DNA of 64,000 bases from Paenisporosarcina sp050269735 (GTDB lineage: Bacteria; Bacillota; Bacilli; Bacillales_A; Planococcaceae). The first letter of the stretch is position 1, and each line of letters opens with the position of its first letter. Under the pieces are notes generated by a model. That model searched no databases. It was not told the DNA's origin and saw nothing but the letters and a program-made list of their open reading frames with translations. The position numbers and the translations under genes are program-made. This document shows, piece after piece, positions 25,617-33,487 of the stretch. The stretch is taken from contig NZ_JBNNIX010000005.1 of the NCBI RefSeq assembly GCF_050269735.1, positions 1 through 64,000 of the forward strand. The letters run 5' to 3'.

Positions 25617-25700
25617 AAACCGTGAACTCCTAAAATTCCTACGTCAACCTCGATTTTTCCTACGTCAACGCTAATCTTTCCTACGTCAACGCCATTTTCA
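25617..25700 (+). repeat. 21-bp repeats, right part of the IS-split array
   Basis: Units begin at 25617, 25638, 25659 and 25680. The last three start CCTACGTCAAC; the first keeps CGTGAAC at the same offset. Preceding bases are usually TT. The family is the same as at 55512-55595. Confidence 0.8.
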
Positions 25701-25876
25701 AGTCAATAGTGGGGTTGATTAAAGTCCAAAGCGAATTGGAACTCTTTGTCTTAGTGATTCTATATAAATGCACAGCAAAAGTTGAATAATTATTAAAATA
25801 AATAAAAAATTTCATTGTAAATAAATAACAATACATGCCACAATCTAAGTATGTGTTTTTAAAGGGAGGCTTTTTT

Positions 25877-26482
25877 ATGGAACTGTTAATCATAAGGCAT
25901 GGAGAATCAGAAGCGGATTTATTAGGTGTACATGAAGGTAGAGCGGACTTTCCCTTAACGGAGGAGGGGGAGAAGCAAGCGAGTAAAATGGCAACCTACA
26001 TAGAACAGCATTATCCACCAAGCATCATCCTAACGAGTCCATTAAAAAGGGCTAAAAGGACAGCCACCCTTTTACAAGAATCAATAGGCTGCGAATTAAT
26101 CGTAGAGAATGATTTGATGGAATTTAACAATGGAGTACTTGCTGGACTATCAAGAAAAGAAGCGGCGAATAAATACCCTTTACCTGAAGGCGGAAGACCA
26201 GCTCATGTTCCCATTCAAGATGGTGAATCTGATTTAGAATTCCGTTTCAGAGTTGATGGCATCTTCCATAAGATCTTGTATGAATACCAACATTATGAAC
26301 GAGTTGCTATTGTTTCTCACGGTGGAACGATTTCAAATTTATTAAAAGCATTTCTCAAACAACCGATGAATAGTGAATTCATTTTTCCAACAGGAGATAC
26401 AGGCATTCATTTACTTGAAATAAAAGAGAACGCTCGAATCATCAGATTCCTAAATAAGCAGGAACATCTTAACGGGATTTAA
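25877..26482 (+). CDS. Histidine phosphatase family protein
   Basis: The 201-residue protein starts MELLIIRHGESEADLLG, with the RHG catalytic motif at residues 7-9, and has the second histidine in VAIVSHGGTISNLL. It belongs to the phosphoglycerate-mutase-like superfamily, whose small members are mostly phosphatases. The substrate is unknown. AAAGGGAGGC precedes the ATG at 25877; an earlier in-frame ATG is before this site. Confidence 0.85.
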   Translation: MELLIIRHGESEADLLGVHEGRADFPLTEEGEKQASKMATYIEQHYPPSIILTSPLKRAKRTATLLQESIGCELIVENDLMEFNNGVLAGLSRKEAANKYPLPEGGRPAHVPIQDGESDLEFRFRVDGIFHKILYEYQHYERVAIVSHGGTISNLLKAFLKQPMNSEFIFPTGDTGIHLLEIKENARIIRFLNKQEHLNGI

Positions 26483-26493
26483 GATGTTGTTTT
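26463..26493 (+). terminator. Terminator of the histidine phosphatase gene
   Basis: AACATCTTAA at 26463-26472 pairs with TTAAGATGTT at 26479-26488, followed by GTTTTG. It overlaps the stop codon. Confidence 0.75.
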
Positions 26494-26519
26494 GAACAAG
26501 TGATGTTCAATTGAAAGCC

Positions 26520-26903
26520 TTAGTCTTTTCTGAAGTCGTATGTATCCTTACGAACATCGAGGTTCATCCCATTAATGGCGACTGTATGATCGTTAATCCA
26601 CTCAATCTTGCCTTCTTCCATACGGTAGGACCAATACATATTTCGTTTTTGATCGTTCTTATTATGATAAATCACTTCGCCTCTGACAGCTGGCGCAACT
26701 GTAGAATGGCTATTGATTACATAAGTCAGGACTGTATATTCTCGGGTAGGGGAAACTTCCTCAGCGAGCAAATCACCCTGAGGTATCCGATTAATATTAA
26801 AGAACAAATGATTTACGATCAGAAATAAACCTAATATTAGAGAACCGAAAAGCAAACAAAAATATGCCGCTACTTTTAATACTGTCCTTTGCTTGTTAGT
26901 CAT
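26520..26903 (-). CDS. DUF5412-like membrane-anchored protein
   Basis: The 127-residue protein has one N-terminal membrane segment (about residues 10-32) and an external domain ending VAINGMNLDVRKDTYDFRKD. The pattern REYTVLTYVINSHSTVAPAVRGEV with NMYWSY resembles the DUF5412 family of Bacillus; the function is unknown. The ATG at 26903 follows GAGGAG at 8 bases; a GTG nine bases earlier is too close to that site. Confidence 0.65.
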   Translation of the reverse strand: MTNKQRTVLKVAAYFCLLFGSLILGLFLIVNHLFFNINRIPQGDLLAEEVSPTREYTVLTYVINSHSTVAPAVRGEVIYHNKNDQKRNMYWSYRMEEGKIEWINDHTVAINGMNLDVRKDTYDFRKD

Positions 26904-26989
26904 GGTTTCCACTCCTCTTTAAGTAAGAAACGTATTCGTGAGAAAATGGTTTCCGTCGTAATAAAAATATCTTTTCTGATGTTAGGGGA

Positions 26990-27232
26990 ATGCACTTGTT
27001 AATAATAAGTAGATTTATTTTCTCAATTCTCGTGCTGACACTATCAATCTATAGTTTAATCACCAAAAACTTTGAGCTACTTCCAGTCATAATGCTGTTC
27101 CTAGGGGCGAATATGATGGTTGTTGGAATAGAAGGATTTCAGAAAAAACCAAAAGCAGCGTGGGGTTTTTTAAGTATTATCGTTTCATTTTTCGTGTTTT
27201 TTGTTGCCCTACAAGGTTTTCTTATAAAGTAA
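26990..27232 (+). CDS. Small membrane protein, DUF3953-like
   Basis: This 80-residue protein has three hydrophobic segments (residues 4-24, 28-48 and 58-78) and the MVVGIEGFQKKPKAAWG loop, resembling YczI/DUF3953 proteins. The function is unknown. The ATG at 26990 is almost on top of its AGGGG site; a TTG at 26999 would be better spaced. The 190-base region after it (27233-27423) contains no convincing gene. Confidence 0.6.
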   Translation: MHLLIISRFIFSILVLTLSIYSLITKNFELLPVIMLFLGANMMVVGIEGFQKKPKAAWGFLSIIVSFFVFFVALQGFLIK

Positions 27233-27423
27233 TATTTCTGTCCAACATTAAAAAAGGCAGCTAGGATGCCGGTTGAAAATTAGCAGCATTTATTGGATCA
27301 ATGGGTATTTAAAGAAGCATATGGAATGTCACAAGCCATTTTATGATGCTATTACGTTTTATATAAAGGAATGTGAAAAGATAACTAGAATCATCTATTA
27401 AAGAGAAAAATTGGGGGAACATC

Positions 27424-28815
27424 ATGAAATTACGAATTTTGCACACCAATGACCTACATAGTAACTTTGATAATTTTTCAAGAATGTCCACACTTATTTC
27501 AATGTATAAAAATGAAAACACGATTGTACTCGATGGAGGAGATTTTGCGGATTTTAAGAGCATTGAACTGCAAGGGACTAAAGGCATCGCTGCTATCGAA
27601 TTGCTAGAAGAAGTAGGATATGACGCACTGACCATAGGAAACAACGAAATGTTCAACGGTGTGGAAACGCTCGAGCATATGGCGAGTCATAGTTCCGTTC
27701 CATTTATCAGCAACAATTTGGTGAAAAAAGAATTGAGTAACCTTAAGGGAGTAGTTTCGAGTACAATTGTGGTGAAAAATGGTCTTCGTATTTTGATTAC
27801 CGGCTCATCCCCGGATATGGGGGTTTTCAATGAAGGTTTAGGAATCCACGTATATCCGTATAAAGAGATGATAGCAAACGAAATTAAACGCAATGAAGGA
27901 CACTATGACCTATGTATATTACTGAGCCATATAGGGACTACGGCTGATGAAGATGTTGCTAAAGATATTCCAGAAATCGATATTATCCTGTCTGCGCATG
28001 ATCACCAGCTTTACAGTGAAGCAAAAATTGCTCATGGAACAATCATGAACAGTGCCGGTAATTACGGAGAATATTTAGGAATTGTGGACATCGAAGTAAG
28101 TGAAGATAACAGCGTGGAATTACTGTATTCAGCTACTCTTCCGACAAAACAGGAAGAGATCGATGAACGAATCGTATTTATTTTGAAAGAAAATAAAGCA
28201 AAAGCCATAACGGTATTGAGTCAGCCGCTATATGATCTTGAAGAGCCTCTTTGGCATGATGTGTTGGAAGAAAACCCATTAACGAATCTAATTGCTGATG
28301 GATTAAAAGACATGTTGGGTTGCGAGATCGGTTTAATGAACAGTGGCATTGCGAATGCAGGTCTGTTCCACAATCTCTCCAATAAGAAGTTGATTGAGAT
28401 TTGTCCTTCTCCTTTAAACCCTACTTCATTTGAAGTGAAAGGCAAAGACATCAAGTTGGCGTTAGAGCAATCATTAGATGCTCAGGTTTGTTTGGCTGAC
28501 GGCAGAGGCCCTGGATTTAGAGGGAAATTCGTCGGCAGACTGCACATTTCAGGCGCAGAAATTGTACACGACGGCAAAACGATTAAACGTGTGATGATAG
28601 GTGAGCGCGAAATGGAAGATGATATTTGGTATTCAGTGGCAAGCTCCGATTATTTACAACGTGGTTCGGGTTATCCATCACTTGCTCATAACCGAAATGA
28701 TCAGTACAGCGCGGAAGAAATCAAAGACGTTATTCGTGAGTACGCAAATCAATCAGACTTTGTGGAGCGGGCAAAAGTAAAACGGTGGAAACAGCTAAAG
28801 ACCGTGAATGCATAA
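27424..28815 (+). CDS. Metallophosphatase/5'-nucleotidase, YunD-like
   Basis: The 463-residue protein has the metallophosphoesterase domain with LHTNDLHSN (residues 6-14), DGGDF, GNNEMF and SAHDHQ metal motifs, followed by a C-terminal 5'-nucleotidase domain. No signal peptide is visible, so it is cytoplasmic like B. subtilis YunD (462 residues). It probably hydrolyses nucleotides or nucleotide sugars. GGGGG precedes the ATG. Confidence 0.85.
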   Translation: MKLRILHTNDLHSNFDNFSRMSTLISMYKNENTIVLDGGDFADFKSIELQGTKGIAAIELLEEVGYDALTIGNNEMFNGVETLEHMASHSSVPFISNNLVKKELSNLKGVVSSTIVVKNGLRILITGSSPDMGVFNEGLGIHVYPYKEMIANEIKRNEGHYDLCILLSHIGTTADEDVAKDIPEIDIILSAHDHQLYSEAKIAHGTIMNSAGNYGEYLGIVDIEVSEDNSVELLYSATLPTKQEEIDERIVFILKENKAKAITVLSQPLYDLEEPLWHDVLEENPLTNLIADGLKDMLGCEIGLMNSGIANAGLFHNLSNKKLIEICPSPLNPTSFEVKGKDIKLALEQSLDAQVCLADGRGPGFRGKFVGRLHISGAEIVHDGKTIKRVMIGEREMEDDIWYSVASSDYLQRGSGYPSLAHNRNDQYSAEEIKDVIREYANQSDFVERAKVKRWKQLKTVNA

Positions 28816-28860
28816 ATGTAATACAAAACATTTTTTAAGTTCAGCGATTAGGTTCAAATA

Positions 28861-28926
28861 AAAAAGCACGTGTTTTTGGAGGGTCCCTTTCATTAGAAGA
28901 GACTCTGCGAAATCCGTGCTTTTTCT
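28861..28926. terminator. Terminator between the YunD-like gene and fhs
   Basis: AAAAAGCACG at 28861-28870 pairs with CGTGCTTTTT at 28915-28924 around a long inner region. Both strands have a T-run, so it can stop both convergent genes. Confidence 0.75.
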
Positions 28927-28944
28927 TATTAATAAAACAGTACG

Positions 28945-30609
28945 TTAAAACAACCCGACAGCATTGCCTTCTGCGTCAATATTCATTTTTAGCGCAGCAG
29001 GTTGTTTTGGCAATCCTGGCATCGTCATGATATCACCCGTGAGGCAGACTAGGAATCCTGCGCCAAGTTTTGGGATAATATCGCGAATTGTAATCGTGAA
29101 GCCTTCAGGACGTCCGAGAAGGGAAGGTTGATCTGAAAGAGAGTATTGTGTTTTCGCCATACAAATAGGTAGCGCGTCCCAACCATATTTTTTCAGTTCA
29201 TTTAGTTTCCTCTTTGCGTTATCTGTCAGTTGAACGCCCGCTCCACCGTACACTTGCTGGACAATCACCCGCAGTTTCTCTTCTACGGAATCTGTTTCGT
29301 CATACAGCAACTTGAAATCGGTCGGTTTAATAAGTTCCTCTTGCACGAGCTTGGCCAACTCAAGTCCACCTTTACCACCTTGCTCCCAAACATTCGTCAA
29401 AGCAATATTCACACCGTTTACTTTAGCCCAATCCATAATCTCTTGCATTTCATCTTCTTGATCTGTGATAAAACGGTTCAAAGCGATGACAGGCTCAATG
29501 CCAAACTGACGGACGGTATCCACATGTTTAGCCAAATTGGTCATTCCTCGTCTAACCGCATCAGCATTTGGGTGCGTCAATTCATTTTTCTCGACGCCAC
29601 CATGCATTTTCAATGCGCGAACCGTTGCGACAATGACAACGGCATCAGGATGGAAATTCCCTTTTCTGGATTTGATGTGCATGAATTTCTCTGCACCTAA
29701 ATCCGCTCCGAACCCTGCTTCAGTTACGACGATATCCGCTAGTCTTCTTGCTGTGTTAGTTGCCATCAAGGAGTTGCAGCCATGTGCAATATTGGCAAAA
29801 GGACCACCGTGAATAATGGCAGGAGTTCCTTCAATCGTTTGAACTAAGTTCGGCTTGAAAGCGTCTTTTAATAGCATTGTCAAAGCACCTTCTACACCTA
29901 GCTGACGAACCGTTACGGGTTCTTTATCGTATGTGAACGCAATGACCATTTGCGCAAGCTTCTCCTTCAAATCTTCCAAAGAAGTGGCAAGGCATAGGAC
30001 AGCCATAATTTCTGAAGCGACAGTGATGTCAAACCCATCCTGTCTCGGAACTCCTTGCATTGGACCACCCAATCCGATGGTAATTTGTCTTAATGCGCGG
30101 TCGTTCATATCGAGTACGCGTTTCCAGGCAATTCTTCGTGGATCGAGATTCAGTTCATTTCCTTGATGTAAGTGATTGTCGATAAAAGCTGATAAGGCGT
30201 TATTGGCAGTCGTGATGGCATGTATATCACCCGTGAAATGGAGGTTGATGTCTTCCATTGGCAATACTTGTGCAAAGCCACCACCTGTTGCGCCGCCTTT
30301 CATGCCCATAACAGGGCCTAAAGAAGGTTCACGCAAGGCCACAATGACCGATTCGTTCAACTGGTTAAAAGCGTCAGCCAATCCGACTGTTACAGTCGAT
30401 TTTCCTTCTCCTGCTGGTGTGGGACTAATCGCTGTAACTAAAACGACTTTTCCATTTTTCGTTGCAGGTGGCAGGGAAGAAACGTCAATTTTAGCTTTGA
30501 AATTACCGTAAAGTTCAAGTGCTTTTCTAGGAATTCCCGCTTTATCGGCGATTTCCTGGATTGGTAACATAGTTGCGTTCGTTGCGATCGATAAGTCTGT
30601 AAACGTCAT
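28945..30609 (-). CDS. fhs: Formate-tetrahydrofolate ligase
   Basis: The enzyme makes 10-formyl-THF from formate, THF and ATP for purine and formyl-Met synthesis. The 554-residue protein has the P-loop TPAGEGKST (64-72), the REPSLGPVMGMKGGATGGG segment and LTGDIMTMPGLPKQPAA near the C-terminus. The length matches the family (about 556). The ATG at 30609 is preferred over an upstream in-frame start because it aligns with the family N-terminus. It is monocistronic, convergent with the YunD-like gene. Confidence 0.95.
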   Translation of the reverse strand: MTFTDLSIATNATMLPIQEIADKAGIPRKALELYGNFKAKIDVSSLPPATKNGKVVLVTAISPTPAGEGKSTVTVGLADAFNQLNESVIVALREPSLGPVMGMKGGATGGGFAQVLPMEDINLHFTGDIHAITTANNALSAFIDNHLHQGNELNLDPRRIAWKRVLDMNDRALRQITIGLGGPMQGVPRQDGFDITVASEIMAVLCLATSLEDLKEKLAQMVIAFTYDKEPVTVRQLGVEGALTMLLKDAFKPNLVQTIEGTPAIIHGGPFANIAHGCNSLMATNTARRLADIVVTEAGFGADLGAEKFMHIKSRKGNFHPDAVVIVATVRALKMHGGVEKNELTHPNADAVRRGMTNLAKHVDTVRQFGIEPVIALNRFITDQEDEMQEIMDWAKVNGVNIALTNVWEQGGKGGLELAKLVQEELIKPTDFKLLYDETDSVEEKLRVIVQQVYGGAGVQLTDNAKRKLNELKKYGWDALPICMAKTQYSLSDQPSLLGRPEGFTITIRDIIPKLGAGFLVCLTGDIMTMPGLPKQPAALKMNIDAEGNAVGLF

Positions 30610-30942
30610 GAATTTCCCAACCTTCCTAATTCCTTTTATTAAAACCATTAAATGATTCTGATGAGTAAAATTGTTCTTCTTCTGTTAAGTTTGCTTACGA
30701 GTTAAAAACCATCTCTCTTTGTGAAATGACTCCTAAAATCTCTATTTGACAATATTAACTTACAAAACCCTTTGATTCAAGTGATTTTCAAGTTCAATAT
30801 CGAACGATTTAATTATTTTAATTGAAGAACATTCGTCTTTTTGGTTACTCCGAGAAAAAACTATTTATAAGAAAGGACATCTTCCAAAATAGTCTAAAAA
30901 GGTATCGGATTTTGGAAAATAAAATCTGCCATTGTATAGGAA

Positions 30943-30968
30943 GTGTGATAAAAGTTGATTACGGGTAT
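30943..30968 (+). promoter_or_regulatory. Candidate SigB-type promoter of a small gene
   Basis: GTGTGA at 30943-30948 and GGGTAT at 30963-30968 are 14 bases apart, resembling the general-stress consensus GTTTAA-N12-14-GGGTAT. It lies 39 bases upstream of the small gene at 31007. The -35 match is partial. The rest of the 397-base fhs to 31007 gap shows no gene or clear riboswitch. Confidence 0.45.
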
Positions 30969-31006
30969 ACCTAACCTAAACAAACAAATTTTGAGGAGGT
31001 GTACCA

Positions 31007-31171
31007 ATGTTTGATCCCAAGAACAAAGAGAAAAAAGATGAAAGAATAAAGACACGTAAGGAAACGGAAAAAAAGAATGTAAAACTTTCTTCAAATGATG
31101 TTTCAGAAGAAAAGAATGAAAATACGGAGACAGTGGTCACTCAACCGCGTATCGGTACTGAAGGTCTCTAA
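31007..31171 (+). CDS. Small charged protein of unknown function, 54 residues
   Basis: The frame from the ATG at 31007 to TAA at 31171 encodes MFDPKNKEKKDERIKTRKET followed by more Lys/Glu-rich sequence and a PRIGTEGL end. GAGGAGGT lies 6 bases before the start, a possible SigB promoter is upstream and a good terminator follows, so a real gene is likely. It has no membrane segment or cysteine. The composition suggests a disordered or stress-related peptide. I do not recognise the family. Confidence 0.7.
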   Translation: MFDPKNKEKKDERIKTRKETEKKNVKLSSNDVSEEKNENTETVVTQPRIGTEGL

Positions 31172-31176
31172 AAACA

Positions 31177-31205
31177 AAAGCGGACTCTCTAGAGTTCGCT
31201 TTTTT
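31177..31205 (+). terminator. Terminator of the small charged-protein gene
   Basis: AGCGGACTCT at 31179-31188 pairs with AGAGTTCGCT at 31191-31200 (one G-T), followed by TTTTT. Its presence supports transcription of the 54-residue gene. Confidence 0.88.
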
Positions 31206-31351
31206 AATGGCATCTTAGAAGTCAGGCGGATGAGATTTCACTCGAAACTTCCATGTCTGTTGGTGTATAATGCAACAGTAAGCAAGTCATCAGCTACCGT
31301 TTTAGTAATAGTATGATATAGATACATATACGTGAAAGAGAGTGATACGAT

Positions 31352-32071
31352 ATGGGACGTAAGTGGAATAATATTAAAGAAAAGAAAGCTTCAAAGGATT
31401 CAAATACAAGTCGTATTTATGCAAAATTTGGCCGAGAAATATATGTGGCAGCTAAACAAGGTGAACCGGATCCGGAATCAAACCGTGCACTTAAAGTCGT
31501 TCTTGAGCGAGCTAAAACGTATAGTGTGCCAAAAACAATCATTGACCGTGCCATTGAAAAAGCAAAAGGCGGTTCAGAAGAAAATTACGATGAACTTCGA
31601 TATGAAGGCTTCGGTCCAAGCGGCTCGATGGTCATCGTTGAAACACTGACAAATAACGTTAACCGTACAGCTTCGGATGTACGTGCGGCATTTGGTAAAA
31701 ATGGCGGCAACATGGGTGTGAGCGGATCGGTTGCATACATGTTTGATGCAACGGCTGTAATTGGGATTGAAGGTAAATCGGCTGACGAAGTATTTGAATT
31801 GTTAGTGGATGCCGACGTTGATGTGCGTGACGTATTGGAAGAAGAAGAATCAGTGATTGTATACGCTGAGCCTGATCAATTCCATGCTGTTCAAGAAGCA
31901 TTCAAGAGCGTTGGAATTACTGAATTCACAGTTGCTGAACTGACGATGCTTGCGCAAAACGACATTACACTTGAAGCGGAAGCGCAAGCGCAATTCGAGA
32001 AAATGATTGATGCAATTGAAGACTTGGAAGACGTGCAACAAGTCTATCACAATGTGGATCTAGGCGAATAA
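31352..32071 (+). CDS. YebC/PmpR-family protein, YeeI type
   Basis: The 239-residue protein begins MGRKWNNIKEKKASKDSNTS and has the FGREIYVAAKQGEPDPESN and NGGNMGVSGSVAYMF motifs of the YebC/PmpR family. Members have been described as DNA-binding regulators and, more recently, as factors that help ribosomes at proline stretches. The length equals B. subtilis YeeI. AAGAGAGTG precedes the ATG. It forms a single-gene unit with a strong terminator. Confidence 0.92.
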   Translation: MGRKWNNIKEKKASKDSNTSRIYAKFGREIYVAAKQGEPDPESNRALKVVLERAKTYSVPKTIIDRAIEKAKGGSEENYDELRYEGFGPSGSMVIVETLTNNVNRTASDVRAAFGKNGGNMGVSGSVAYMFDATAVIGIEGKSADEVFELLVDADVDVRDVLEEEESVIVYAEPDQFHAVQEAFKSVGITEFTVAELTMLAQNDITLEAEAQAQFEKMIDAIEDLEDVQQVYHNVDLGE

Positions 32072-32080
32072 ATCATAACA

Positions 32081-32125
32081 AAACCGTACCAATCCCAGGG
32101 AAACCTTGTAGCGGTACGGTTTTAT
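32081..32125 (+). terminator. Terminator of the YebC-family gene
   Basis: AAACCGTACC at 32081-32090 pairs with GGTACGGTTT at 32113-32122, followed by a short T-stretch. Confidence 0.85.
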
Positions 32126-32132
32126 ATTGGAA

Positions 32133-32165
32133 AAGGGACATACCCGATTGGGTATGTCCCTTATT
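32133..32165. other. Perfect 13-bp hairpin, second terminator-like stem
   Basis: AAGGGACATACCC at 32133-32145 pairs exactly with GGGTATGTCCCTT at 32150-32162 around GATT. Only a weak T-tract follows. It may be a back-up terminator or stop transcription from the opposite strand. Confidence 0.6.
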
Positions 32166-32199
32166 ATATAAGATAACATAAGCTCTGAATGATATTTTT

Positions 32200-32345
32200 C
32201 ATCCCGAATAGTTCGGGGAATAATTTCCTAAGAAAGTGTTCCTTGCTTTCCGTGCCGCGGTCATTTGTCCACTGGAAGTCTTCCTTAAGCAACGTAAACC
32301 CTACCTTCTTTTACGTCCTTGCGACCCTATAGTCGCGCCAGTGTG
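32200..32345. other. Candidate structured RNA or regulatory element
   Basis: No gene fits here, but several complementary segments nest together: CCCGAA/TTCGGG (32203-32217), TTGCTT/AAGCAA (32243-32248 with 32287-32292), ACGTAAA/TTTACGT (32292-32298 with 32310-32316), GCGAC/GTCGC (32321-32336) and CACTGG/CCAGTG (32270-32275 with 32338-32343). The region is visibly richer in G and C than its surroundings. It does not match a riboswitch class I know. The remaining bases to 32584 contain nothing else recognisable. Confidence 0.4.
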
Positions 32346-32584
32346 AATAAGTTTAATCAAAAACATCGAGTAGATGCCAGAATTTCAAATACTATTTGCT
32401 ATCTCACTTGTTAACTAAGCTATTATTGCATATGCAGTCGTTTTTGTCAATGAATGAGCAAAGTGCCTTAAAAAGAATCTGCTTTCCTGAAAAGTAAAAT
32501 CCTTTTTCTCCGCTAAATCCCTAGGTCACTACAAATCCCCTTCATATCATAATAAGAATCTTTGAAGGAAAGGGGGACTTTATC

Positions 32585-32737
32585 ATGGATTATTACGGCG
32601 GTTACGGCCCATGTGGTGGCTATGGACCATGTGGTGGTTACGATCACGGCTCTCGTAGAGGGAGTACTTTTGCATTAATTGTAGTTCTTTTCATTTTACT
32701 CATCATCATCGGGGCAACTTTCCAAAAGAAATGCTAA
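32585..32737 (+). CDS. YjcZ-family sporulation peptide, 50 residues
   Basis: The frame encodes MDYYGGYGPCGGYGPCGGYD, a charged turn (HGSRRGST) and a C-terminal membrane helix (FALIVVLFILLIIIGATF). Gly/Tyr/Cys-rich starts followed by a single membrane helix characterise the YjcZ family of spore-associated peptides in Bacillales. GAAAGGGGG precedes the ATG. It suggests the host forms spores. No sigma E/K promoter was firmly identified. Confidence 0.85.
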   Translation: MDYYGGYGPCGGYGPCGGYDHGSRRGSTFALIVVLFILLIIIGATFQKKC

Positions 32738-32811
32738 ATAAATAGGAAATTCCTTCACTAGTACGACGGTTATATGCACTCGCATTTCCCCTGAAAAATT
32801 CCCATTTATTT

Positions 32812-32842
32812 AAAGAGTGCCTAACCCGCACTCTTTTTTGTG
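32812..32842 (+). terminator. Terminator of the YjcZ-family gene
   Basis: AAAGAGTGC at 32812-32820 pairs with GCACTCTTT at 32828-32836, followed by TTTG and more T residues. Confidence 0.88.
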
Positions 32843-32863
32843 TTTTTGTCTATTTATATCACT

Positions 32864-32990
32864 TTCGTAGACTGCCAACGTGTGCAGGTAGACAGTTTGA
32901 GGTTCCAGGTAGACAGAATTGTTATCCAGGTAGACAGTTTGGGATTCCAGGTAGACAGAATCGCATTCCAGGTTGCACAAAATCGGCACC
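32864..32990 (+). repeat. 21-bp tandem repeat array, CAGGTAGACAG family
   Basis: The core CAGGTAGACAG starts at 32885, 32906, 32927 and 32948, exactly 21 bases apart. Degenerate copies at 32864 (GTAGAC kept) and 32969 (CAGGT kept) hold the same phase. The ten bases between cores vary but often include TTC. A reading frame passes through all copies only because 21 is divisible by three; it lacks a ribosome site. Confidence 0.88.
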
Positions 32991-33059
32991 CAACTTTCCT
33001 CAGGAGTGTTTTGAAGGGACGTTCTATGGGAACCTTACATGTAAAAAGGAGTTTTGCGC

Positions 33060-33428
33060 ATGCCTTGGAACAATAATGATTACCCGGATTCTTTTAAGAA
33101 CTTGGACACACCCGTTCGCAAGAAAGCCATTGAAATTGCCAATGCCCTTCTTCGGGATGGAATGGAAGAGGGCAGAGCCATTGCCATCGCCACTGAAAAA
33201 GCCCGAGAATATGTCGGTGGGGATGAGAAACAAGAAGTATATAAAGTATTGAAGCATTCGGAGGGGTGGCAACTTCAGAAAGACTCGGGGAGTAAAGCAA
33301 TTTTCGTAGCTGAAACTAAACAAGAGTTGCTGGATAAGGCAAAACCATATGTGAACGACCACAATGGGGTACTGAAAATATATCATGAAGATAATTCATT
33401 GCAGGATACGATGTATGACTATGATTGA
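33060..33428 (+). CDS. YdaT-like protein with DUF2188 domain
   Basis: The 122-residue protein begins MPWNNNDYPDSFKNLDTPVR and contains GMEEGRAIAIATEKA, as in B. subtilis YdaT, a general stress protein. The C-terminal half (KHSEGWQLQKDSGSKAIFVAETKQELLDKA) is a DUF2188 domain. The function is unknown. AAAAAGGAG precedes the ATG at 33060; an in-frame TTG six bases earlier is unlikely. Confidence 0.82.
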   Translation: MPWNNNDYPDSFKNLDTPVRKKAIEIANALLRDGMEEGRAIAIATEKAREYVGGDEKQEVYKVLKHSEGWQLQKDSGSKAIFVAETKQELLDKAKPYVNDHNGVLKIYHEDNSLQDTMYDYD

Positions 33429-33443
33429 AGGTTAAACCATAAT

Positions 33444-33484
33444 AAAACGCCCACTTCATCAATAAAATGAAGTGGGCGTTTTGT
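33444..33484. terminator. Bidirectional terminator
   Basis: A 16-bp perfect stem (AAAACGCCCACTTCAT with its complement ending at 33482) sits between the convergent YdaT-like and permease genes, with T-runs on both strands. Confidence 0.93.
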
Positions 33485-33487
33485 GTA

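Noticed and set aside
24194..25700. CRISPR array
   Set aside because: The 21-bp periodic units have cores of about 11 bases and short variable filler, not 25-36 bp repeats with unique spacers of similar length, and no cas genes are present.
32840..33076. Protein with VDS/VDR heptad repeats
   Set aside because: The frame exists because the 21-bp unit is a multiple of three; it has no ribosome site and runs out of the array into ydaT.
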